A stretch of 64,000 nt of DNA from Kribbella antiqua (lineage in GTDB: Bacteria > Actinomycetota > Actinomycetes > Propionibacteriales > Kribbellaceae), in the NCBI RefSeq assembly GCF_004345665.1, contig NZ_SLWR01000010.1:153977-217976 (forward strand). The letters are read 5' to 3'. The notes below the pieces were generated by a model, which saw only the letters and a list, made by a program, of their open reading frames with translations, was not told where the DNA came from and did not search any database. Within the stretch, counting starts at the first letter, position 1. The number at the start of each line of letters is the position of its first letter. This document shows, in pieces, positions 34,234-42,305 of this stretch. The translations under genes were made by a program, and so were the position numbers.

Positions 34234-35166
34234 TCAGAACAGCGCGGCCATCAGCCGCCGGCGGGCCTTGACGACGCGCTCGTCGTCGGTGCCGACCACC
34301 TCGAAGAGCTCGAGCAGGTGAAGGCGAACGGTGTTGCGGTCGTCGCCCGCGGTGGCCTGGATGGTGGAGATGAGCCGGTTGAAGGCGTCGTCGACGTGCC
34401 CGCCCACCAGGTCGACATCGGCGACCAGGAGCTGGGCCTCGATGTCGGTCGGGTTGTCGGCGGCGCGCGTACGGACGTCGGCGGGGACGTCCTGGGTGCG
34501 CTTGACCAGCTGGACGCGGGCCAGACCGGACTTCGCCTCGGCGTCGTTCGGGGTCTCTTTCAGGAGTTCCTCGTACGCCGCGATGGCGCCGTCCAGGTCA
34601 CCGGCGCCGACCGCGTTCTCCGCTGCCTCGTACCGCGGGTTGGGCGCCGGCTCCTCAGCTTCTTCCGCCGGAGCGGCGCCGCCAACTGGCTCGGCCCGAC
34701 CGGTGATGCCGTTCGCGACCGCCAGCTGAAGCAGCTGGTCGAAGTACTGCCGAGCCTCGGGCTCGCCCAGCGCGCCCTGGAACAGCGGGACCACCTGACC
34801 CCGCAGTACGGCGATCACCAGCGGCACCGACTGGACACCGACAGCCTGAGCCAGCTGCGGGTTCGCGTCGATGTCGACCCGGGCCAGCAGGAACTTCCCG
34901 CCGTACTCGGTCGACAACCGGGCCAGCACCGGACCCAGCGCGGTCGAGGCCTCCGACCGCGGCGACCAGAACTCGACCACCACCGGGACCTGCAGCGACC
35001 GCTCGATCACGTCGGCCTGGAAGGTCGGCTCGCTCACGTTCAGCACGTAAGACCCACCAGCGCCGGAGGCTGACCCACCGGCCGACGGCGCGCCCGCGGA
35101 GGCGGCTGGTTTGCGCAGGGACGACAGATCGATCGCCCCAGGACGGGAGAAGTTCGACTGGCTCAC
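34234..35166 (-). CDS. Thioredoxin-fold/TPR protein (CnoX/YbbN-like) lacking active-site cysteines
   Basis: 310 residues from GTG 35166. After a disordered lead (FSRPGAIDLSSLRKPAA) there is a thioredoxin fold (~35-150; VVVEFWSPRSEASTALGP, FLLARVDIDANPQLAQAVGV, QSVPLVIAVLRG) in which the CxxC site is replaced by SPRSE, so it has no redox chemistry. A TPR-like helical part follows (~165-310; NAVGAGDLDGAIAAYEELL, AQLLVADVDLVGGHVDDAF). E. coli CnoX/YbbN has the same layout and acts as a holdase chaperone. GAGGG precedes the chosen start; 35190 is an in-frame but less likely start. Confidence 0.8.
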   Translation of the reverse strand: MSQSNFSRPGAIDLSSLRKPAASAGAPSAGGSASGAGGSYVLNVSEPTFQADVIERSLQVPVVVEFWSPRSEASTALGPVLARLSTEYGGKFLLARVDIDANPQLAQAVGVQSVPLVIAVLRGQVVPLFQGALGEPEARQYFDQLLQLAVANGITGRAEPVGGAAPAEEAEEPAPNPRYEAAENAVGAGDLDGAIAAYEELLKETPNDAEAKSGLARVQLVKRTQDVPADVRTRAADNPTDIEAQLLVADVDLVGGHVDDAFNRLISTIQATAGDDRNTVRLHLLELFEVVGTDDERVVKARRRLMAALF

Positions 35167-35212
35167 CACTGCCCTCGCATTCCGACACAACGTACGTTCA
35201 CAGGTCCATCCT

Positions 35213-37009
35213 CTACGACGCCGCAGAATCGTGTTTAGCCCGGGTCGCCAGGAGTAGTCGGGCCAAGCCGCTTCGGGTGCCGGCCACCGCTATCCGGTCG
35301 CCGGCTTCGAGCACCTTGTCGGGCTTCGGAGTCCAGTCCCAGGTGGTCCCGATCTGACGGGCCAGCACCCGCAGACCGCCCGCCTCGTCCATCGAACCGA
35401 GGCGCAGCCCGACCGCGACCGAGGCCGGCTCGACCGTGACCTCGGTGAGCAGCAGAACACGGCGACCGGCCGGGACCGTGACCTGACTGCGCCGGTTCGA
35501 CACCGCGGCCGCGATCGCCGGCGCGACCAGCATCGACACCGACCGGCTGTGCCCGAGCCCGAGCTGCCGCTCGACCCGCTGGGCCAGGTCGTGATCGAAC
35601 ATCCGCATCGTGATCCGGGCGTCCGGGTTCAGGTCCCGGACGACCATCGCGGACTCCAGGTTGGTGATGTCGCCGTCCGTCAGCGCGAGGACCGACTGAG
35701 ATCGCTGCACCCCGGCCGATCGCAGCGTCTCTTCGTTGCTGCTGTCACCGATCACTACCGGGATCCGCAATCGATGCGCGGTCTGTACGCCGGGCGCGTC
35801 CTCGTCCTGCTCGACCCCGACGACCGCGACGCCGCGCTCGGCCAGGATCTCCAGCACCCGCGCTCCGACGGTCCCGAGACCGCACACCACGACATGGTTG
35901 CGAGGCCGACCTCGTACGCCGCCGATCACCCGCGACAGCCGGGCACCGATCAATGAGTCGACGACCACGGCTGTCAGCAACGCAACCAGCACGATGCCCA
36001 TCAGCTGCGCCAGGACGGCGGCGACCTTGGCCCAGGGCTGCGCGTCGGAGAACGCGTTGTCCTCGACTCCGGCGGACGTAACCGTACCCAGTGCCAGATA
36101 GAGCGCGCGCAACCACTCGACGCCGGAGATGTAGTGCGTCAGCACCGTCCCACCGAAGACGAGGAACGCCATCACGCCCGCGATCCGCCGTACCCGTCGA
36201 TCGAAGACGTCGCGGATGCCCATCAGCCAGCCGGCCCGTCGTACATCCTTGGTTCGCCAGACTTTGCTGACGCCGGTCCCGAGCACGATGTCGCCGTCCG
36301 GATCCGAGCTCGACGGCGGCAGCAGGACCGGCGTTGCCGACGACGTGGTGTCCGCGAGTACGGTCAGATGCGGCTCCCGGATCAGCTCGGCCTGACCCGC
36401 GACCAGCCGCCGCCCGCCGATCTCGAGCCAGGTCAGCTCGTCGTCCTCAAGCGCGTCCGACACGAACGCGGGCGCGGCCAGCGACGGGCCGGAGATCACC
36501 ACACAGTCGCCGAGCAGACTGTGCAACTGGTTGCCGAGCCGCGGGTTGACCATCTGGACCACGATGCGCAGGCCCGGATCCATGTCCCGCGCGGTCAACG
36601 CGGTATGAACGTTCCGTACGTCGTCGGTGTCGAGCAGCACCAGGGCCCGCGCGTGCGACGGCTTCCCGTCCGCCGCGTCGATGCCCGCACGTCGCAGCAC
36701 CGACTCACTGACGACTCGCACGCCCATCACCTGGGGGGCGAGCTCGCCGATGCGGTCGTAGTGCCGCGACGCGGGATTGACGATCGCGGTCACGTGCTCG
36801 CCGGAGTCGACCAGCTCCGAGACGACCCGCAGCATCGTGCGATCCGAACCGCAGACCACGACCCCGCGGCCGTCGGACGGGCCGATCGCGAGCCGGCCCG
36901 GGGTCGATGACGGTTCTGCCGCTACCTCCTCAGAAGCGGGCGGGCTCTCGGTACTCGCCCCATTCGTCCCGAAGAACGTGACAGATTTCCCCCATCGTGG
37001 CCTCCGCAC
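35213..37009 (-). CDS. RCK-gated ion-channel-like protein with non-canonical pore
   Basis: 598 residues. Order: an N-terminal RCK/TrkA-N Rossmann domain (~48-190; GVVVCGSDRTMLRVVSELV), a linker, two membrane helices around a pore loop (~275-350; IAGVMAFLVFGGTVLTHYI, LYLALGTVTSAGVED, VLAQLMGIVLVALLTAVVV), a second RCK-N domain (~368-490; HVVVCGLGTVGARVLEILAE) and an RCK-C-like domain. The filter position reads TVTSAGVED rather than TVGYGD. GTG 37009 lies 80 nt inside the 3' end of the mutase gene; no other start is found before the first RCK domain. The mutase stop is within GAGGAGG-containing sequence, so coupling is likely. CASTOR/POLLUX-related channels are the closest known type. Confidence 0.75.
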   Translation of the reverse strand: MRRPRWGKSVTFFGTNGASTESPPASEEVAAEPSSTPGRLAIGPSDGRGVVVCGSDRTMLRVVSELVDSGEHVTAIVNPASRHYDRIGELAPQVMGVRVVSESVLRRAGIDAADGKPSHARALVLLDTDDVRNVHTALTARDMDPGLRIVVQMVNPRLGNQLHSLLGDCVVISGPSLAAPAFVSDALEDDELTWLEIGGRRLVAGQAELIREPHLTVLADTTSSATPVLLPPSSSDPDGDIVLGTGVSKVWRTKDVRRAGWLMGIRDVFDRRVRRIAGVMAFLVFGGTVLTHYISGVEWLRALYLALGTVTSAGVEDNAFSDAQPWAKVAAVLAQLMGIVLVALLTAVVVDSLIGARLSRVIGGVRGRPRNHVVVCGLGTVGARVLEILAERGVAVVGVEQDEDAPGVQTAHRLRIPVVIGDSSNEETLRSAGVQRSQSVLALTDGDITNLESAMVVRDLNPDARITMRMFDHDLAQRVERQLGLGHSRSVSMLVAPAIAAAVSNRRSQVTVPAGRRVLLLTEVTVEPASVAVGLRLGSMDEAGGLRVLARQIGTTWDWTPKPDKVLEAGDRIAVAGTRSGLARLLLATRAKHDSAAS

Positions 37010-38603
37010 GCGCCGCCTCCAGCATGGGCTCGATCAGGTTGCCAGTCCCCCTGGCCGCCTCCACCAGAGCCGTTAGCGTACGCCGTACCCGGTCCTCGTC
37101 GCGGTGCGCCTTGCGCGCGGCGAGCACCCGGCACTGCTCGACCTCCACCTCGTGGCTGACCCGGAGGATCTCCAGCTCGCCGGACACGGTGTCGGTCAGC
37201 GTGTTCACGCCGACGATCTTCTTCTCGCCCTTCTCCAGCTTCTGCTGGTACTCGAACGCGGCGTCGGCGATCTCGGCCATGAACCAGCCGTCCTCGATCC
37301 CGCGCAGGATGCCGCCGGTCATCGACCCGTCCGGGCTCATCTCCTTGATCCGGGCGAAGACCTCCTCGGCCTCCGCCTCGATCTGGTCGGTCAGCGCCTC
37401 GACGAACCACGATCCGCCGAGCGGGTCGGCGACGTTGGTGACGCCGACCTCTTCCATCAACACCGACTGGGTCCGCAGCGCGATCTCGGCCGACTCCTCG
37501 GTCGGCAGCGCGAGCGTCTCGTCCAGCGCGTTGGTGTGCAGCGAGTTCGTCCCACCGAGGATCGCGGCCAGCGCTTCGACAGCCGTGCGTACGACGTTGT
37601 TGTACGGCTGCTGCGCGGTCAGCGACACCCCGGCGGTCTGGGTGTGGAACCGCAACGACTGGGCCTTGTCCGTCTTGGCGTCGTACACGTCGCGCAGCCA
37701 GCGGGCCCAGATCCGGCGGGCGGCGCGGAACTTCGCGATCTCCTCGAAGAAGTCCAGGTGGCTGTCGAAGAAGAACGACAGGCCGGGCGCGAACACGTCG
37801 ACGTCGAGCCCGCGGCTCAGGCCCAGCTCGACGTACCCGAATCCGTCGGCGAGGGTGTAGGCGAGCTCCTGCGCAGCGGTCGAGCCGGCCTCGCGGATGT
37901 GGTAGCCGGAGACGCTGAGCGGTTTGTACGCCGGGATCGTCGCGGCGCAGTACTCCATCAGGTCGCCGATCAGGCGCAGGTGTGGCTCCGGCGGGAACAG
38001 CCACTCCTTCTGCGCGATGTACTCCTTGAAGATGTCGGTCTGCAGCGTCCCGTTGAGCTTGGTGATGTCGGCGCCCTGCCGCTCGGCCGCGACCAGGTAC
38101 ATCACGAACGCCGGGATGGCAGGGCCGGAGATCGTCATCGAGGTGGTGACGTCCTGCAGCGGGATGTCCTTGAACAGCCGGTCCATGTCGGCGGCGGAGT
38201 CGATCGCGACGCCGCAGTGCCCGACCTCACCGAGCGACTTGGGGTCGTCGGAGTCGCGGCCCATCAGCGTCGGCATGTCGAACGCGACGGACAGGCCGCC
38301 GCCACCGCCGTTGAGGATCATCTTGTACCGCTCGTTGGTCTGCTCGGCGTTGCCGAAGCCGGCGAACTGGCGGATCGTCCAGGTGCGGCCGCGATACCCG
38401 GTCGGGTACAGCCCGCGGGTGAAAGGGAACTCCCCCGGCCACCCGATCCGCTCCATCCGCGGGTCGTCCACTCCCTCGGGAGGCCCGTACACAGGCGCGA
38501 CCTCGGTCCCGGAAAGCGTGGTGAAATCCGCCTCCCGCTTCCGCGCCGCGTCGTACCGCTCCTGCCACCGGCTCCGCCCGGCCGCAATCTGCTCGGCATC
38601 CAT
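36930..38603 (-). CDS. icmA: Acyl-CoA mutase large subunit, isobutyryl-CoA mutase type
   Basis: 557 residues, a B12-dependent mutase large subunit without its own cobalamin-binding domain. TIM-barrel motifs are intact: TIRQFAGFGNAEQTNERY, GGLSVAFDMPTLMGRDSDD, ISGYHIREAG-type text (SVSGYHIREAG) and RFHTQTAGVSLTAQQPYNN. Phe80 sits where methylmalonyl-CoA mutases have Tyr (RQYAGF), the known marker for isobutyryl/butyryl-CoA specificity. AGGAGG lies 8 nt before the ATG. The small cobalamin subunit is not in the window. MeaB, epimerase, thiolase and Ccr follow at 43.6-50.1 kb. Function: isobutyryl-CoA/butyryl-CoA interconversion in valine and C4 metabolism. Confidence 0.9.
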   Translation of the reverse strand: MDAEQIAAGRSRWQERYDAARKREADFTTLSGTEVAPVYGPPEGVDDPRMERIGWPGEFPFTRGLYPTGYRGRTWTIRQFAGFGNAEQTNERYKMILNGGGGGLSVAFDMPTLMGRDSDDPKSLGEVGHCGVAIDSAADMDRLFKDIPLQDVTTSMTISGPAIPAFVMYLVAAERQGADITKLNGTLQTDIFKEYIAQKEWLFPPEPHLRLIGDLMEYCAATIPAYKPLSVSGYHIREAGSTAAQELAYTLADGFGYVELGLSRGLDVDVFAPGLSFFFDSHLDFFEEIAKFRAARRIWARWLRDVYDAKTDKAQSLRFHTQTAGVSLTAQQPYNNVVRTAVEALAAILGGTNSLHTNALDETLALPTEESAEIALRTQSVLMEEVGVTNVADPLGGSWFVEALTDQIEAEAEEVFARIKEMSPDGSMTGGILRGIEDGWFMAEIADAAFEYQQKLEKGEKKIVGVNTLTDTVSGELEILRVSHEVEVEQCRVLAARKAHRDEDRVRRTLTALVEAARGTGNLIEPMLEAARAEATMGEICHVLRDEWGEYREPARF

Positions 38604-38680
38604 CAGTCAGACCTCCTAGAGAACTGGTCCCAAAATACTAGGACGTCCAACTATTTCCAATCCATCGCGGGTCACATCTC

Positions 38681-38760
38681 GTGGGTTCACCCGCCAACTG
38701 GTGGGTTCACCGCCGGAATACGGTCGGGGAACCCGCAATTTGATGGGTGGACCCATCAAA
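38681..38760. promoter_or_regulatory. Operator-like cluster upstream of icmA
   Basis: GTGGGTTCACC occurs at 38681 and again at 38701 (20-bp spacing, two helical turns), with an inverted GAACCCGC at 38730. A further inverted repeat TTTGATGGGT-GG-ACCCATCAAA spans 38739-38760. TAGTAT on the minus strand (38640-38635) may be the icmA -10, just beside a GGACGTCC palindrome. The MarR gene at 38823 is the obvious candidate regulator. Confidence 0.5.
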
Positions 38761-38822
38761 CGCGGGGAGGTCAGCCGGCTAGGCGGTGGGATTGTTCGCG
38801 GGGGTCAGACCGGGGTGGGTTG

Positions 38823-39326
38823 TCAGGTGAAGTCGCCGGCGTTGTGGCGGAGGGGTTCTAGGACGGACCAGAGCATTTTGAGTTGCTCGTCGGTGAGGCC
38901 TTTGAGGGCGAAGTCGGCTTCCACCAGGTCGGCGGTGGCGCGTTCGACCAGCTCGCGACCCTCCGGTGTGATCTCGCACAGTACGGCGCGCCCGTCGTCC
39001 GGGTGCGGGGTCCGCGTCACCAGTCCCGCCGCCTCCAGCCGCCGTACGATCGAAGTCACCGAGGTCGGATGCACCTGCAGCCGCTCCCCCATCTTGCCCA
39101 ACGGCAATGACCCCCGCCGCGAGAATGTCAGCAACACCAGCGCCTCGAACCGGGCGAATGTCAGCCCGTGCTTCTTCAGGATGTCGTCGAGCTCACCGAT
39201 GACGATCTGCTGGGCGCGCATCAGCGACGTGACGGCCCGCATCTGCTCGACGGCCCCCCACCGCCGTCCCCACTGCCGCGACGCCTCATCGATCGGATCG
39301 AACGACAACGCCCTCTTCCTCGCCAT
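38823..39326 (-). CDS. MarR-family transcriptional regulator
   Basis: 167 residues from ATG 39326. MarR fold: LTFARFEALVLLTFSRRGSL, GERLQVHPTSVTSIVRRLEA, then the wing VTRTPHPDDGRAVLCEITPE. TAATCT lies 7 nt upstream of the ATG with no Shine-Dalgarno, so the mRNA is probably leaderless. It lies upstream of icmA on the same strand, with an operator-rich 219-bp gap between them. Its ligand may be an acyl-CoA or fatty acid, by context only. Confidence 0.87.
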   Translation of the reverse strand: MARKRALSFDPIDEASRQWGRRWGAVEQMRAVTSLMRAQQIVIGELDDILKKHGLTFARFEALVLLTFSRRGSLPLGKMGERLQVHPTSVTSIVRRLEAAGLVTRTPHPDDGRAVLCEITPEGRELVERATADLVEADFALKGLTDEQLKMLWSVLEPLRHNAGDFT

Positions 39327-39388
39327 GACCGGAAGATTAACCGTCTCGTGTCCCACCCGGGGCGGCGAACCACTTACCGTTTCTGACC

Positions 39389-39835
39389 ATGACCGCCCTG
39401 AGTGACACCGATTTCCCGGCGCTGGGCACGGACTCACCTGCCGAGGAACTGATCAGCCGGCGCTTCCAGTGGTACCACCTGCATGCGAGGAACGCCCGCC
39501 GCGCCTATCGGGCGCTGGGCACCGTTCAGCTGATCGCTGCTCTCGTGATCGCGATCTCGGTCGCCATCAGCGCGCCCACCTGGCTCGCGCCGGCGCTCGG
39601 CGGCGCGATCGCCCTTGCCGAGGGGATCCGCACGCTCTTCGGCTTCAAGGACTCGTACCCGGCCTACACCCGTACGGCGGCTGAGCTGCGCAACGAGGCC
39701 TGGTTGTATGCCCAGCGCGCCGGCCGATACGACGAGGCCGAGGAACCGGTCAAGCTGCTCGCCGAGCGGGTGGTCGAGATCAGCCAGGCGGAGACGATGG
39801 ACTGGGAGACCGCCCTCAAGTCGCGCAGCATCTGA
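39389..39835 (+). CDS. DUF4231-type membrane protein
   Basis: 148 residues. A cytosolic start (ELISRRFQWYHLHARNARRA) leads into two hydrophobic helices (LGTVQLIAALVIAISVAIS and APALGGAIALAEGIRTLF), then a soluble helical part (TAAELRNEAWLYAQRAGRY, LLAERVVEISQAETMDWETA). This matches DUF4231/SLATT-type proteins, some of which are linked to defence or pore formation. It is divergent from the MarR gene (62-bp gap). No partner effector is adjacent, so no role can be assigned. Confidence 0.7.
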   Translation: MTALSDTDFPALGTDSPAEELISRRFQWYHLHARNARRAYRALGTVQLIAALVIAISVAISAPTWLAPALGGAIALAEGIRTLFGFKDSYPAYTRTAAELRNEAWLYAQRAGRYDEAEEPVKLLAERVVEISQAETMDWETALKSRSI

Positions 39836-39868
39836 AAACTGTCCGCGGGACCTGAGATGGTCAGTTGT

Positions 39869-40615
39869 ATGACGCTTTCAGGGGAACGTGCGGCCTTCTA
39901 TCTCGCGCAGCTGCGGGCCGAGTCCGTACGGCTGGCTGAGGTCGGGCGAATGGGCCTCGATGCCGCGGTGCCGAGTTGTCCAGGGTGGACGGTCGAGTCG
40001 GTGGTGCGCCATGTCGCGACGGTGTACCTGCACAAGGTCGAGGTGCTTCGGCTGGGGGCGTTGCCGAAGCCATGGCCGCCTGATTTCGGTGGGCGGGAAG
40101 CGCTCGAGCTGTACGACGAGGCGCGCGCGGCGATCGTGGACGCGTTGGAGCAGGCCGGGACCGGGCTCGAGACGTGGACGTTCAACCCGGACGACAAGAC
40201 CTCCGGGTTCTGGTATCGGCGGATGGCGCTGGAGAGCGTCGTACATCGGATTGACGTCGAGCAGGCTCATGAGGTCGTCACGCCGATCGACCCCGACCTG
40301 GCGCTCGACGGGATCGACGAGCTGCTGTTCCCCAATCTCGGCGGTCCGTGGTGGGAGGAGGGCGACACCGAGCATCCGATCGACGCGACAGTCCGCATCA
40401 CCGCCGACGGGAGGTCGTGGACCGTCCGGGCCGATGCGACCAGCGTCGAGGTGAGTCAGGGTGCTGAGGGTGATGTCGCCACCGAGGTCTTCGGGCCCGC
40501 CGAGGCGGTATTCCTGTGGCTGTGGGGTCGGGCCGCCGACTCCGCGATCGAGTCGGCGGGCGACGAGTCCGTCGTGCGGGAGTTTCGGGCTCGGGTTTCG
40601 GAGGCGACGCAGTAG
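39869..40615 (+). CDS. Maleylpyruvate-isomerase-type (mycothiol-dependent, DinB-like) protein
   Basis: 248 residues from ATG 39869 (39857 is an in-frame alternative). N-terminal DinB-like four-helix bundle with zinc-ligand-type histidines: VPSCPGWTVESVVRHVATVY, then MALESVVHRIDVEQAH. A C-terminal beta/SCP2-like domain follows (ATVRITADGRSWTVRADAT, GPAEAVFLWLWGR). Family members use mycothiol; the substrate here is unknown. The start is probably leaderless or weakly initiated. Confidence 0.8.
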   Translation: MTLSGERAAFYLAQLRAESVRLAEVGRMGLDAAVPSCPGWTVESVVRHVATVYLHKVEVLRLGALPKPWPPDFGGREALELYDEARAAIVDALEQAGTGLETWTFNPDDKTSGFWYRRMALESVVHRIDVEQAHEVVTPIDPDLALDGIDELLFPNLGGPWWEEGDTEHPIDATVRITADGRSWTVRADATSVEVSQGAEGDVATEVFGPAEAVFLWLWGRAADSAIESAGDESVVREFRARVSEATQ

Positions 40616-40690
40616 ATGTCCTTTCGGGCGGTCGGCTGTTCGTTCACTTGCTGAGGGGCCACAGTGGGTCTTGGCGAGAAGGAGTTTCCG

Positions 40691-41038
40691 ATGGCGCAGT
40701 ATCTGGCATTGACCTACACGGCGGACGTCGACTGGTGGGCGCCCGAGCAGGCGGACGAGCTGGCGGAGTACCGGAAGTTCGGGGTCGACTTCGCGGACAG
40801 CATCAAGGCCAGCGCGGTTCTGCATCCGACTCAGACGGCGACCGTCGTACGGGTGGAAGGCGCGCGCGGCGGGAAGGTCGTCACGACGGACGGGCCGTAC
40901 GCCGAGACGAAGGAAGCGCTGACGGGCTACTACCTGATCGAGGCCGAAAACCTGGATGAGGCAGTCGCGATCGCCGCTCAGATTCCGGCTGCCTGGGGCG
41001 GCGCTGTCGAGGTTCGGCCGGTCATCGCCGCCAAATGA
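40691..41038 (+). CDS. YCII/DGPF-domain protein, partner of ECF42 sigma (copy B)
   Basis: 115 residues from ATG 40691 with AAGGAG 6 nt upstream. Signature VVTTDGPYAETKEALTGYYL and ending AVEVRPVIAAK. Its stop overlaps the sigma start as ATGA. Paralogue of the protein at 26993-27364. Confidence 0.87.
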   Translation: MAQYLALTYTADVDWWAPEQADELAEYRKFGVDFADSIKASAVLHPTQTATVVRVEGARGGKVVTTDGPYAETKEALTGYYLIEAENLDEAVAIAAQIPAAWGGAVEVRPVIAAK

Positions 41039-42273
41039 GCGGGTACGACGCCGTCGCGGAGACGATCAGGGTCGAGGGGACGCGCATCCTGGCGACCCTG
41101 ATCCGGACCGTCGGCGACGTGCAGCTCGCCGAGGACGCCGTACAGGAGGCAACTCTGGCAGCCCTCGGCGCCTGGCCGGTGACGGGCGTACCGCCGGAGC
41201 CACGGGCCTGGCTGACCGTGACGGCCCGGCGGAAGGCGATCGACCTGATCCGGCGCGAGCGCGCCCGTGTCGGGAAGGAACGGGACAGCGTCGAACTGCT
41301 TGAACTCAGCCAGCCTGAGGACGTCGATCTGCTCAGGCTGGTCTTCACCTGCTGCCATCCGACGCTGTCGCCGGCCAGCCGGATCGCGCTCGCGCTGCGC
41401 ACCCTGTGCGGCCTGTCCCCTACGCAGATCGCCGGCGTCCTTCTCACCACTGAGGCCGCGACGGAGAAGCGCCTGACTCGAGCCCGCCAGAAGATCGCGG
41501 CCGCCCGCATCCCGTACCGCGTGCCGGCCGAGACCGAACTACCCGACCGGATACCGGCTGTCTGCGGCGTGATCCACACCCTCTACACAGCCGGCCACGC
41601 ACCCGTCGAGGGCCGGCAGGCGTACGACGTCGACGCCTGCGCCGAGGCGATCAGACTCGCCGAGCTCCTGCATGAGCTGCTTCCAGAACAACCGATGCCA
41701 ACCGCCGTACTGGCGTTGTTGCTCCTGACCGAAGCACGGCGCCCGGCGCGCCTGGACGACAACGGCGAGGTCGTCACGCTCGACTGCCAGGACCGCAGCC
41801 GTTGGGACGCCGACGCGATCGCACGCGGTATCGCCCTGCTGAACGACTCACTCCTGCGCTCGAACCAGCAAGCGGATCCGTATCAGCTCCAGGCCGCGAT
41901 CGCCGCCGAGCACGCCCGCGCGGCCCGGTACGCCGACACCGATTGGCCGGAGATCGTCCGCCTCTACGACTTGCTCGTCTCGATCGCGCCCAGCCCGGCG
42001 GCATCCCTCAGCCGCGCCGTCGCGGTGGCCGAAGCAGCCGACACCACGGCCGCCCTCAAGCTGCTGGACGAGGTGCCGGTCAGCCCCCGCTGGCACGCCG
42101 TACGCGCAGAATTCCTCGCCCGCGAACACCGCTACACCGAAGCAGCCGCCGAACTCGGCCAAGCGCTCAACGCTCAGTCGACCGACGCGGAACGCCACTA
42201 CCGGGAACGCCGCCGCGAGCACTTCCTCAGCCTGGCATCCACCGCAACCGAAGCCACCGAGCCCCGCCACTGA
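41035..42273 (+). CDS. ECF42-type sigma factor with C-terminal TPR-like extension (copy B)
   Basis: 412 residues. Region 2 (LIRTVGDVQLAEDAVQEATL, RAWLTVTARRKAIDLIRRER), region 4 (LRTLCGLSPTQIAGVLLTTE, KRLTRARQKIAAARIPYRVP) and the ECF42 helical extension (CGVIHTLYTAGHAP, LLTEARRPARLDDNGEVV, ASLSRAVAVAEAADTT). ATGA overlap with the YCII gene ensures co-translation. It lacks the Ala/Pro-rich leader of copy A. The last ~220 nt are C-rich and G-poor. Confidence 0.88.
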   Translation: MSGYDAVAETIRVEGTRILATLIRTVGDVQLAEDAVQEATLAALGAWPVTGVPPEPRAWLTVTARRKAIDLIRRERARVGKERDSVELLELSQPEDVDLLRLVFTCCHPTLSPASRIALALRTLCGLSPTQIAGVLLTTEAATEKRLTRARQKIAAARIPYRVPAETELPDRIPAVCGVIHTLYTAGHAPVEGRQAYDVDACAEAIRLAELLHELLPEQPMPTAVLALLLLTEARRPARLDDNGEVVTLDCQDRSRWDADAIARGIALLNDSLLRSNQQADPYQLQAAIAAEHARAARYADTDWPEIVRLYDLLVSIAPSPAASLSRAVAVAEAADTTAALKLLDEVPVSPRWHAVRAEFLAREHRYTEAAAELGQALNAQSTDAERHYRERRREHFLSLASTATEATEPRH

Positions 42274-42305
42274 AGCCACCGTGTCAGACGAGTGAAGGCG
42301 CCGTG

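Noticed and set aside
38681..38711. tRNA-like GGTTCACC segments
   Set aside because: The T-loop-like text is repeated without acceptor stem or anticodon arm; it is a direct repeat near a promoter. No tRNA or rRNA was found in the window.
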